Positions 27,685 to 34,725 of a DNA stretch of 64,000 nucleotides are shown here, in pieces. The stretch is from Gluconacetobacter asukensis (GTDB taxonomy: Bacteria; Pseudomonadota; Alphaproteobacteria; Acetobacterales; Acetobacteraceae). The position numbers and the translations under genes were made by a program. Location: assembly GCF_014174375.1 (NCBI RefSeq), contig NZ_JABEQE010000007.1, positions 157,505 to 221,504 of the forward strand. The letters run 5' to 3'. Positions within the stretch are counted from its first letter, which is position 1; each line of letters opens with the position of its first letter. A model generated the notes under the pieces. That model was not told where the DNA came from. It ran no database searches and saw only the letters and a list, made by a program, of their open reading frames with translations.

Positions 27685-28554
27685 TCAGATGTCTCCTGAG
27701 GCCAGGCTGTTCTGGCGCTGCTGGAATGCGTCGAAATGCCGGCGTTCGGTGTCCGCGATCCATCGGTTCAGAGCCCACAGATCGGCCACCGGCGCATTGG
27801 TGAAGGGAAGTGTGTGCAGATAGCCGTCCGGGCCGCATTCCGGCGTCAGCGTCGTGACGGCGTAGCCGCGCCGGGCGTGTGCGGCCCACACCTGTGCCCA
27901 GACATGCTGATGGAAGGCGAGGGCTGCCGCATATTCCGGCGCGCCGGGATGCGGTACCTGCGGGCCCTGATCATAGCCGACCCGGGCCTGGAGGTGATGG
28001 ACGCGGTCGATGAAGGCGCTGAAATCGTCCAGCGGATCGTCCAGCAGCCGCTCGCAGGTGACGATCCAGTGGCTGATATCCAGCGTGAACTGCGCATCCG
28101 GGCACTGGTTCAGGACGTCCAGCGCGATCCAGGGCGAGGAGAGGATGCGCGAGCGGTGTGTTTCGAACACGCAGCGCAGTCCCACCTGGCGCCCGATCTC
28201 GTCTGCCTGGTTGATGAAATCCGCCTGCTGGGTGGCGCCCCAGCGGTCGTTGCCGCCCAGCACGTTGACGAAGCGGGGCTGCATGATGGCAGCGCGGTCA
28301 AGCGCGGCGCGTAGGTCGGCCAGATGGTCGGCCAGGGGGGCGCCCTGGCGGGGGATGACGCCGCCGCCGGTCAGGGCGATGGCGATATAGGGCACGCCCT
28401 CCTGGCGCAGAAGGCGGCCCTTGTCGGTCGCATCCTGCGCGTTGTCGGGGATGCGTGCCTCAATCCCGTCGAAGGTGGCGGCGCGCATCTCCTCGATGAT
28501 CTGCGGCCAGGCGCGGGTATCGCCCCACAGGGTCTTGAACAGTTCGAGGCGCAT
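27685..28554 (-). CDS. sugar phosphate isomerase/epimerase-type TIM-barrel protein
   Basis: 289-residue AP-endonuclease-2/xylose-isomerase-like TIM barrel. The N-terminus reads [20 protein letters not shown]. Metal-ligand-like segments appear at strand ends ([12 protein letters not shown] with Glu/His, TLDISHW with Asp/His, TPECGPDG with Glu). Members act as isomerases or epimerases, including inositol-type ones; the substrate is unknown. The stop is one base before the 2OG oxygenase gene, so the two are co-transcribed. Confidence 0.8.
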   Translation of the reverse strand: MRLELFKTLWGDTRAWPQIIEEMRAATFDGIEARIPDNAQDATDKGRLLRQEGVPYIAIALTGGGVIPRQGAPLADHLADLRAALDRAAIMQPRFVNVLGGNDRWGATQQADFINQADEIGRQVGLRCVFETHRSRILSSPWIALDVLNQCPDAQFTLDISHWIVTCERLLDDPLDDFSAFIDRVHHLQARVGYDQGPQVPHPGAPEYAAALAFHQHVWAQVWAAHARRGYAVTTLTPECGPDGYLHTLPFTNAPVADLWALNRWIADTERRHFDAFQQRQNSLASGDI

Positions 28555-28576
28555 GGCGGCCGCCTTACCCTTGGGC

Positions 28577-30862
28577 CTAGAAATTATAGCGCAGGTCGCA
28601 GCCGACCCAGCGGGGCGTCTGGAGATACTGCACGCGGCTATTGTCGCTGCCGGTGAAGGAATAGGTGTTGCCGTGCTGGTTCAGCATGTTGTCGACATAG
28701 ACCGCGGCCGTCCATTTGCCGGTCTTGGGCCCGACTTCCATCCGCAGGCCCATCGAGCTGATCTTGTTGGTCTTGCCGTTCGGGTCACCCAGCGCCACCA
28801 GCATGTTGTCCTTCCACGTGTAGCTGGCCTGCAGGGTCACGCGATAGCGCGGTGTCACGTCGATGCCGTAGCGCGCGACCGCGCTCCACGAGAAGCGCGG
28901 TGCGAAGGGCAAGGCGGAGTGGGAATCCACATTGCCCAGCAGCGGCAGGCCGCCGATCGAGCTGACCGAACTGACGGTCTGTGCGTCGAGATAGGCGAAG
29001 GACCCGCGCAGGTCCAAGTTGGGCAGCAGGTCATGCAGCGTGCTGGACAGTTCGCCGCCGCGCGTCCGTGCCCGGGGGATGAGGCCGAGGCTGAGCGAGG
29101 TGATGTCGCGCGGCATCTCGGCCACGAACAGGGTCTGGCGGTTGTGGTATTCGTAGTCGAACAGCGAGCCTTCGATCTGCACCTTGTTGTTGAACAGGCT
29201 GGTCTTGGCGCCAATTTCGTAGGCGATCAGGTTTTCGGGGTGGACATAGTCCAGGGCCTGGGGGGCGGTGACAGGCGCCGCGAAGTAGGCGCCCGCCTTG
29301 TAGCCGTTGGAGATCGTGCCATAGACCAGTGTGCCGGGCAGGATCGTGTAGCGCAGGCCGACGCGGCCGGTCAGGCGCTCATATTCATGGTTCTGGTTGA
29401 CGTAGGACAGGTGCGAACCCGCCATGCCGGTCACGGCGCCGGTATTGTCCAGCGTGCCACCGTCGAAGCCGCGTTCGTCATAGGACAGGCGGCCGGCGGC
29501 GATGAAATCCAGCCCCTTGATGATGTGTGTGACGGTGTTGATGTAGAGGCCGGTCGACAGGTTCTGCTGGACGAAATGATCGGTCAGGCTGGCGTTCGGC
29601 GAGTCCAGGATGAAGGAACGGTAGCTGGTATAGGCGCCGTTGATCTTGTCCCAGGACTCATAGACGCCGACCGTCAGGTTAAGGCGCTTGGCTAGGTTCA
29701 TGTTCAGATGCATGTCGTGCGACTGGGCGATGGTCGTGTCGTTCCAGCGATAGTCGCCGACATTGACTGATTCGCCATCGTAATTGTCATAATCGTCGCG
29801 ACGGTAGAAATCGATACCGGTGGCCGAGGTGAAGGTGCCGAAATCGAAGTTCCTGGTGTAGTTGATGCCGATGCCGCCGCCGTTTTCGTTGCGCGAGGCG
29901 CGGTTGTCGCCGACATTCACCGCATTGTATTTCGCATTCTGGCCGACGCCGATCGTGCGGTCCGGCAGGCCATTTACCGCGTCGCCATCCACATCCTGCG
30001 GCGAGACCGGGGTGCCTTTGTCGCGCGTGTAGTGGATGTTCAGCATCAGCGATGACTGGTCATCGATGACGAACTGGGTCAGGTTGCGCAGCGACAGGAT
30101 ATCCTGCGCGCCGTAACGCTGGCCGGTATGGATATCGTGCTGCCAGCCCTCGCCGTTGATGTAGCTGAAGGCGAAGCGGTTGAAGATGCGGTCGGTGATC
30201 GGCGTATTGATGGCGCCGCGTGCCGTGTTGGTGCCGTAGCTGCTGTAGCCCCAGTTCAGGTAGCCGCCGAAATGGCCCGTCGGCTTGATGGATTCGATGT
30301 TCATGCTGCCGCCGGTCGTGCTGCGGCCATATTCGAAGCCCTGCGGGCCTTTCTCGACACTGACTGTCTGCACGTCGAACATCTGGCCGTTATACAGCAC
30401 CGGATAGGGCGCGAAGACGCCGTCGATATAGATCCCGATCCCGCCCATGTTGGTGCCGATATAGTCGTCCAGCCCGATGCCTCGGATCGAGAAGATTGGC
30501 GTGCTGCCCGAGGTGGCGTTGACGGCGGTCACGCCGGGGATGAAGGCCGCGATCTCCTTGGGGCTGACGATGTGCAGCGACTGGAGTTCCTTGCCGCTGA
30601 GCGTGTTGACCGTGTTGGCCATCGTATGGAACCGCGCCGTCCGCGCGCTGGTGACGGTGATGGCTTCCAGCGTCGGGCGCTGGGGGGCGCGGGCGTGACG
30701 GGTGGCATGCGCCGGGTGGGTGGTCGTTGCCGGCGGGGACGTGGTCGGCGCGGCGTGCGCTGCGATACTGCTGACCCCGGCCAGAAGCAGCGCCGAGAAC
30801 AGGACATGCCGGTTCCTCTGTGCGATGGCGGTGCGACACGGGGAACTGGAGCGTGCTGTCAT
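28577..30862 (-). CDS. TonB-dependent outer-membrane receptor
   Basis: About 760 residues with a signal peptide (LFSALLLAGVSSIAAHA), a plug domain (MANTVNTLSGKELQSLHIVSPKEIAAFIPGV, then PIFSIRGIGLDDY, YIDGVF, EKGPQGFEYGRSTTGGSMNI) and a beta barrel ending in an aromatic residue (WVGCDLRYNF). It imports a scarce large solute across the outer membrane with TonB energy. ATG 30862 is chosen over an in-frame start 26 codons upstream. It lies between the isomerase gene and an amino-acid-type ABC transporter, so the locus may take up one compound through both membranes. The ligand is unknown. Confidence 0.9.
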   Translation of the reverse strand: MTARSSSPCRTAIAQRNRHVLFSALLLAGVSSIAAHAAPTTSPPATTTHPAHATRHARAPQRPTLEAITVTSARTARFHTMANTVNTLSGKELQSLHIVSPKEIAAFIPGVTAVNATSGSTPIFSIRGIGLDDYIGTNMGGIGIYIDGVFAPYPVLYNGQMFDVQTVSVEKGPQGFEYGRSTTGGSMNIESIKPTGHFGGYLNWGYSSYGTNTARGAINTPITDRIFNRFAFSYINGEGWQHDIHTGQRYGAQDILSLRNLTQFVIDDQSSLMLNIHYTRDKGTPVSPQDVDGDAVNGLPDRTIGVGQNAKYNAVNVGDNRASRNENGGGIGINYTRNFDFGTFTSATGIDFYRRDDYDNYDGESVNVGDYRWNDTTIAQSHDMHLNMNLAKRLNLTVGVYESWDKINGAYTSYRSFILDSPNASLTDHFVQQNLSTGLYINTVTHIIKGLDFIAAGRLSYDERGFDGGTLDNTGAVTGMAGSHLSYVNQNHEYERLTGRVGLRYTILPGTLVYGTISNGYKAGAYFAAPVTAPQALDYVHPENLIAYEIGAKTSLFNNKVQIEGSLFDYEYHNRQTLFVAEMPRDITSLSLGLIPRARTRGGELSSTLHDLLPNLDLRGSFAYLDAQTVSSVSSIGGLPLLGNVDSHSALPFAPRFSWSAVARYGIDVTPRYRVTLQASYTWKDNMLVALGDPNGKTNKISSMGLRMEVGPKTGKWTAAVYVDNMLNQHGNTYSFTGSDNSRVQYLQTPRWVGCDLRYNF

Positions 30863-30890
30863 GGGGGCTTTTCCGTCCTGGAATGATCTT

Positions 30891-30906
30891 GTTCTTATCC
30901 AAGAAC
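30891..30906. promoter_or_regulatory. inverted repeat upstream of the TonB receptor gene
   Basis: GTTCTT-ATCC-AAGAAC (6-4-6), 28 bases upstream of the ATG on the minus strand. It could be an operator for the receptor. It is not a GAAC-N7-GAAC SOS box, because its half-sites are inverted rather than direct. Confidence 0.35.
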
Positions 30907-31020
30907 GAAAAGCGGAATGGTTTCGTTGAGAAGGTTCCAAAGTTTACTTTGCCGCCGTCCTGCATTGCCGGCAGGCGGGGCATGTCTGTGTGTTGGGGCG
31001 TGCTCTGTGGTTCGCGCCGA

Positions 31021-31779
31021 TCAGTGGCGGATCATCTGCGCGAGAAAAGTCCGGGCCCTTTCGGTGCGTGGCGCGGTGAAGAATTCCTCGGGTGGCGTGA
31101 CCTCCAGCACCGCGCCCCGGTCCATGAAGACGATACGGTCGGCAATATGGCGGGCGAATCCCATTTCATGGGTTACGCAGACGGTCGTGATTCCCTGTTC
31201 GGCCAGGTCGCGCATGATGCCGACGATTCCGGAAATGGATTCCGGGTCGAGGGCGGCCGTCGGTTCATCGAACAGGATGATCTCGGGATTCATGCACAGG
31301 GCGCGGGCAATGGCGACGCGCTGCTGCTGGCCGCCCGAAAGCTGGATCGGGAATTTTTCGGCCTGTTCGGCGATATTGACCTGCGACAGATAGCGGCGGG
31401 CCGTGGCCTCGGCATCGGATTTCGTGATGCCGCGCACTAGTTGCGGCGCCAGCGTGCAATTGTCCAGGACGCTGAGATGGGGGAACAGGTTATAGTTCTG
31501 GAATACCATGCCGACCGAGCCGCGCAGCGCCGTGAGATTGGTGCGGTCGTCGATGATGCGGCCGTCGATCATCAGGACGCCGCTATCATGCGGTTCGATG
31601 CGGTTGAGGCAACGGATGAAGGTCGATTTGCCCGACCCTGACGGGCCGAGCACCACGATCTTCTCACCCTTGCTGATGTCGAGATCGATCCGGTCGAGGG
31701 CCAGATAGTCCTTGTAGAACTTGCTCAGGCCACGGATCGAGATGCGCGCGGTCGGATCGGGGGAAGTGCTAAGCTGCAT
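31021..31779 (-). CDS. polar amino acid ABC transporter ATP-binding protein
   Basis: 252 residues: Walker A GPSGSGKST, the NLFPHLSVLDN Q-loop region, ABC signature LSGGQQQRVAIARAL, Walker B IILFDEPTAALDPE and switch His (VTHEMGF). The GlnQ/HisP-type sequence points to polar amino acid import. ATG 31779 overlaps the upstream fusion gene by 11 bases, so the pair is translationally coupled. The ORF could be extended upstream, but the added residues do not look like a transporter. Confidence 0.92.
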   Translation of the reverse strand: MQLSTSPDPTARISIRGLSKFYKDYLALDRIDLDISKGEKIVVLGPSGSGKSTFIRCLNRIEPHDSGVLMIDGRIIDDRTNLTALRGSVGMVFQNYNLFPHLSVLDNCTLAPQLVRGITKSDAEATARRYLSQVNIAEQAEKFPIQLSGGQQQRVAIARALCMNPEIILFDEPTAALDPESISGIVGIMRDLAEQGITTVCVTHEMGFARHIADRIVFMDRGAVLEVTPPEEFFTAPRTERARTFLAQMIRH

Positions 31780-33292
31780 CGGCGGATGCCTTGTTGCGGT
31801 CGGCCCAGATGAAGCGGCGCTCGATCCGCTTCTGCAGGAACAGGAAGAAGAAGACCATCGCCAGGTAATAGACCAGGGCGGCGGCATAATATTCGGTGAA
31901 CTGGAATGTGCGGGCCACCTGGATCTGGGTGACGGCCAGAAGCTCCTGCAACGAGATGACCGAGGCGAGCGATGTCGTCTTCAGCAGGCTGATGAATTCG
32001 TTGATGGTGGGGGGCAGGGCGATGCGCAGCGCCTGCGGAAAGATGACATGGCGGTAGGTCTGCGCCGTCGTCATGCCCAGCGCGTCGGCGGCCAGGACCT
32101 GGCCCGGATCGACGGCGCGCAGGGCGGCGCGGTTGATTTCCACCTGATAGGCGGATTCATTGATCGAGAGGGAGAGCCATGTCGCCAGGAACGGCGTGAA
32201 CCAGTGCTCGCGGAAGATGGGGAAGAATTGCGGCAGGGCGTTCCAGATGAACAGCAACTGAAGCAGCGTCGGCGCGCCCCGGAACACGGCGACATAAAGT
32301 CCGAGCAGCCGCCTGATGATCGAATCCCGGCCATTCAGCTTCATGGCCATCGGGATCGAGATGGCGATGGCCGTCAGGTGCGACAGGAGGGCGATGACCA
32401 GCGTGAGTTCGGCACCCTTGAGGAAGGCTGTGGAGAACAGGGCGCCGAAGAAGGTGGTGAAATCGAAGCGTGATGGCGCTTTCTGATCGGTGAAGACGCT
32501 CTGATGGTCGCCGGAAATGCCCCATTTCTTCGCCATGGCGGCGATTTCGCCCTCTTGGGACAGTTCGTCGATCGCCTTCTGCAGCAGGGCGGTATCATGT
32601 GAATCCTTGCGGATATAGACCGCGAACTGATGAAAGTCGGGATAATCGGGCGTCAGGATGATCGTGACTTTTCCGCCCAACTGCTTCTGCCGGTAATAGA
32701 GTTCGACATCCTGGCTGATGAACGCATGAACCCGCCCGATCAGGACCTGCTGCACGACCTGATCTTCGGTCGGGTATTGCTGCAGGATGATCGGTGCCCG
32801 CCTGGCGGCGCGGAGGCGATCATTCTCGCGTTCGATCTGCGCAGCGTAGCTGGTGCCGGACTGCACCGCGACGGTCTGGCCGGACAGATCCGCCATTTCG
32901 CGGATCTTCGGCGTGCCGACGCGGGCGACCGCCACCACAGTGGAATCCAGATAGGCAACTGCGTCATAATTCCGCAGCCTTCCCGCCTGGCGCAGGACGC
33001 CGCTGATGACCATGCCGCAGCGCTGGGCGGAGAGGCTGGGGAACAGCCCCTCGAAATCCATCGTCTGGGGGATGAGCGTGACATGCCAGTAGGCCGCCAG
33101 GCGGCGGGCGAGGTCGATATCCATCCCGGCCAGGGCATTGGTGTCGGACCCGTTGACGAAGGTCATCGGCGGCAGGGTAGGGTTGGTGCAGAGCGTCAGC
33201 TGGCCGTCATGCACGAAGCTGGGGAGATCATCGGCCAGCGCGCGCGCGGCCGGCAGGGCGACGGCCAAGGCGAGCAGGGTCGCCGCGAGCAT
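31769..33292 (-). CDS. periplasmic binding protein-permease fusion of an amino acid ABC transporter
   Basis: One chain carrying a SBP_bac_3 solute-binding domain and a HisM/GlnP-type permease. From the chosen start, residues 1-21 are a signal peptide (MLAATLLALAVALPAARALA). The binding domain follows (LTLCTNPTLPPMTFVNG, NALAGMDIDLARRLAAYW) and then the permease (FFGALFSTAFLKGAELTLVIALLSHLTAI, RGAPTLLQLLFIWNALPQF). The EAA-like motif is AADALGMTTAQTYRHVIFPQALRIALPP. ATG 33292 starts right at the signal peptide; ATG 33421 in the same frame would add 43 residues that look non-coding. The GlnP-like fusion is known in some bacteria but is not the common form. Confidence 0.88.
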   Translation of the reverse strand: MLAATLLALAVALPAARALADDLPSFVHDGQLTLCTNPTLPPMTFVNGSDTNALAGMDIDLARRLAAYWHVTLIPQTMDFEGLFPSLSAQRCGMVISGVLRQAGRLRNYDAVAYLDSTVVAVARVGTPKIREMADLSGQTVAVQSGTSYAAQIERENDRLRAARRAPIILQQYPTEDQVVQQVLIGRVHAFISQDVELYYRQKQLGGKVTIILTPDYPDFHQFAVYIRKDSHDTALLQKAIDELSQEGEIAAMAKKWGISGDHQSVFTDQKAPSRFDFTTFFGALFSTAFLKGAELTLVIALLSHLTAIAISIPMAMKLNGRDSIIRRLLGLYVAVFRGAPTLLQLLFIWNALPQFFPIFREHWFTPFLATWLSLSINESAYQVEINRAALRAVDPGQVLAADALGMTTAQTYRHVIFPQALRIALPPTINEFISLLKTTSLASVISLQELLAVTQIQVARTFQFTEYYAAALVYYLAMVFFFLFLQKRIERRFIWADRNKASADAA

Positions 33293-33458
33293 GCGGCGCC
33301 ATGGGCTGGCGCGGCGTATGGAGCGATCGGAGGCTGGCAGGGACCGAGATCGATATCCGAAAAAAGCGAGGGTAGACGGGCAGGTGCTCGGCAAGCGGGT
33401 CCATCCTTCGTGGGGCGGCATGATGCGGAACGGCCACCGGAATCATAGGCGGAATGTT

Positions 33459-33476
33459 CCGGCTGGCGCCAGCCGG
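33459..33476. promoter_or_regulatory. 18-base perfect palindrome upstream of the ABC transporter genes
   Basis: CCGGCTGGCGCCAGCCGG reads identically on both strands. It lies in the divergent region between the ABC fusion gene and the DDAH-like gene. It could be an operator, but a hairpin in the 5' end of either transcript is also possible. Confidence 0.4.
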
Positions 33477-33550
33477 ATCGGAACCCTATACACCATTTCG
33501 ATTGGTTTTTGATTTACCAAAACCCAAAGAGAACTCCATGAGATTTAAAT

Positions 33551-33570
33551 CGAGCACTCTGGAGTGCTCG
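33551..33570. promoter_or_regulatory. 8-4-8 palindrome upstream of the DDAH-like gene
   Basis: CGAGCACT-CTGG-AGTGCTCG, a perfect inverted repeat 65 bases before ATG 33635. It sits within an AT-richer stretch likely to hold the promoter. Its position between the divergent transcription units suits a repressor or activator controlling this locus. Confidence 0.5.
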
Positions 33571-33634
33571 GCCTAGGTTGGATGGAGAATAGGATCGGAC
33601 TCGCATTATAGCCGAGCGGAAGGAGTATGGGTAC

Positions 33635-34507
33635 ATGACGTCGAACCGGTGGTTCATCGACAGTGAAACCGGCGAATTGTTGGATGTTCTTTTGTGCCCG
33701 CCCGACAATTACAGCTGGATACCCAGCAATGACATCGCGATCCAGACCATGGCGAAGGGTGTGCGGATCGACCGGAGTGCTTTGGCGGCGCAGTTCCGCG
33801 AGCTGGTTTCGGCCCTGGAAGGGGCGGGCGCGGCCTGCCATTTCCTGCAGCCGCGCGCGGGGATGCCTTATCAGGTCTATACGCGTGACAGCTCGCAGAC
33901 CACGCCATGGGGCACCGTCGTAACCCGGCTGATGCGCCCCGAGCGCACCGCGGAAGAGGGGGAGATCCGCACGTTCTACCAGCCCGACGATATCTGGAAG
34001 AGCGCTACCCAGGGCCATATCGAGGGGGGGGATATCCATATCATCCGCCCGGGCTTGGTTGCCGTGGGCGTGACGGGTGGCCGCACGGACGAAGCGGGGG
34101 CGCGCGAGTTCCTGGGGTGGTTCGAGGAGGCCGGGTGGACGACGCGGATGATCCGCTTTCCGGAACATTTCCTGCATCTGGACGTCATTTTTACGATGGT
34201 GACGGAAAATCTGGCCATCGCCGCCGTGGACGTGCTGGATGATGAGGATCTCGACTGGTTCCGCGCGCAGGGTATCCGGCTGCTGCCGGTCAGCTACAAG
34301 GAAGCGATGCGGGACATGGGCTGCAACGTGCTGGCGCTGGGTCGCGACCGGGTAGTCAGCCCGCGCCATTCAACGCGGATCAACGAGACGCTGCGGGCCG
34401 AGGGGCTGACCGTGATCGACCCCGAACTGAACCAGTTCTCGCAGGGCGGGGGCAGCATCCACTGCATGACGATGCCGCTGCGCCGCGCTTCGCTCGTCAC
34501 CGGCTGA
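33635..34507 (+). CDS. DDAH/arginine deiminase-superfamily hydrolase
   Basis: 290 residues of the guanidino-group-modifying (pentein) fold. Catalytic Cys277 is in GGGSIHC near the C-terminus, His181 in FLHLD and the substrate-binding acidic pair in HIEGGD (130-133). Asp85 in YTRDSSQTT is the second carboxylate. Dimethylarginine dimethylaminohydrolases make citrulline plus a methylamine; relatives act on arginine, agmatine or other guanidino compounds. GGAAGGAG precedes ATG 33635. It is divergent from the ABC/TonB/2OG/aldolase genes, suggesting that guanidino chemistry is part of this pathway. Confidence 0.86.
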   Translation: MTSNRWFIDSETGELLDVLLCPPDNYSWIPSNDIAIQTMAKGVRIDRSALAAQFRELVSALEGAGAACHFLQPRAGMPYQVYTRDSSQTTPWGTVVTRLMRPERTAEEGEIRTFYQPDDIWKSATQGHIEGGDIHIIRPGLVAVGVTGGRTDEAGAREFLGWFEEAGWTTRMIRFPEHFLHLDVIFTMVTENLAIAAVDVLDDEDLDWFRAQGIRLLPVSYKEAMRDMGCNVLALGRDRVVSPRHSTRINETLRAEGLTVIDPELNQFSQGGGSIHCMTMPLRRASLVTG

Positions 34508-34578
34508 GAGCAGCCGGTCCGGGTCGGCGCCGTCAGGCGTCGACGACGGAGCGTTTGAAGCAGTGTCTCAGAATGCGG

Positions 34579-34612
34579 ACAGGCCCGCCCCCGATACGGG
34601 GAGTGGGCCTGT
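34579..34612 (+). terminator. hairpin terminator after the DDAH-like gene
   Basis: ACAGGCCC...GGGCCTGT with an inner CCCC-GATAC-GGGG stem, about 72 bases after the DDAH stop. The downstream T content is poor (GTCGTTTG), so termination strength is uncertain. It could also act for the converging rne transcript. Confidence 0.4.
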
Positions 34613-34679
34613 GTCGTTTGTGCGCGGGATTTGAAGCGTCTGCCGCATTCTCGTGCGCGTACCCATCGATGCGACCCGG

Positions 34680-34708
34680 GGCCCCGCGTCCGGTGAGAAC
34701 GCGGGGCC
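34680..34708 (-). terminator. hairpin after the rne gene
   Basis: GGCCCCGCG and CGCGGGGCC form a perfect 9-bp stem around an 11-base loop, 18 bases beyond the rne stop. No T-run follows, so it may be a 3'-end stabiliser or Rho-linked terminator. Confidence 0.45.
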
Positions 34709-34725
34709 TTGGCTGTGGCAGCGAT

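Noticed and set aside
30891..30906. SOS box before the TonB receptor
   Set aside because: The halves GTTC and GAAC are inverted rather than direct repeats and the spacing does not fit.
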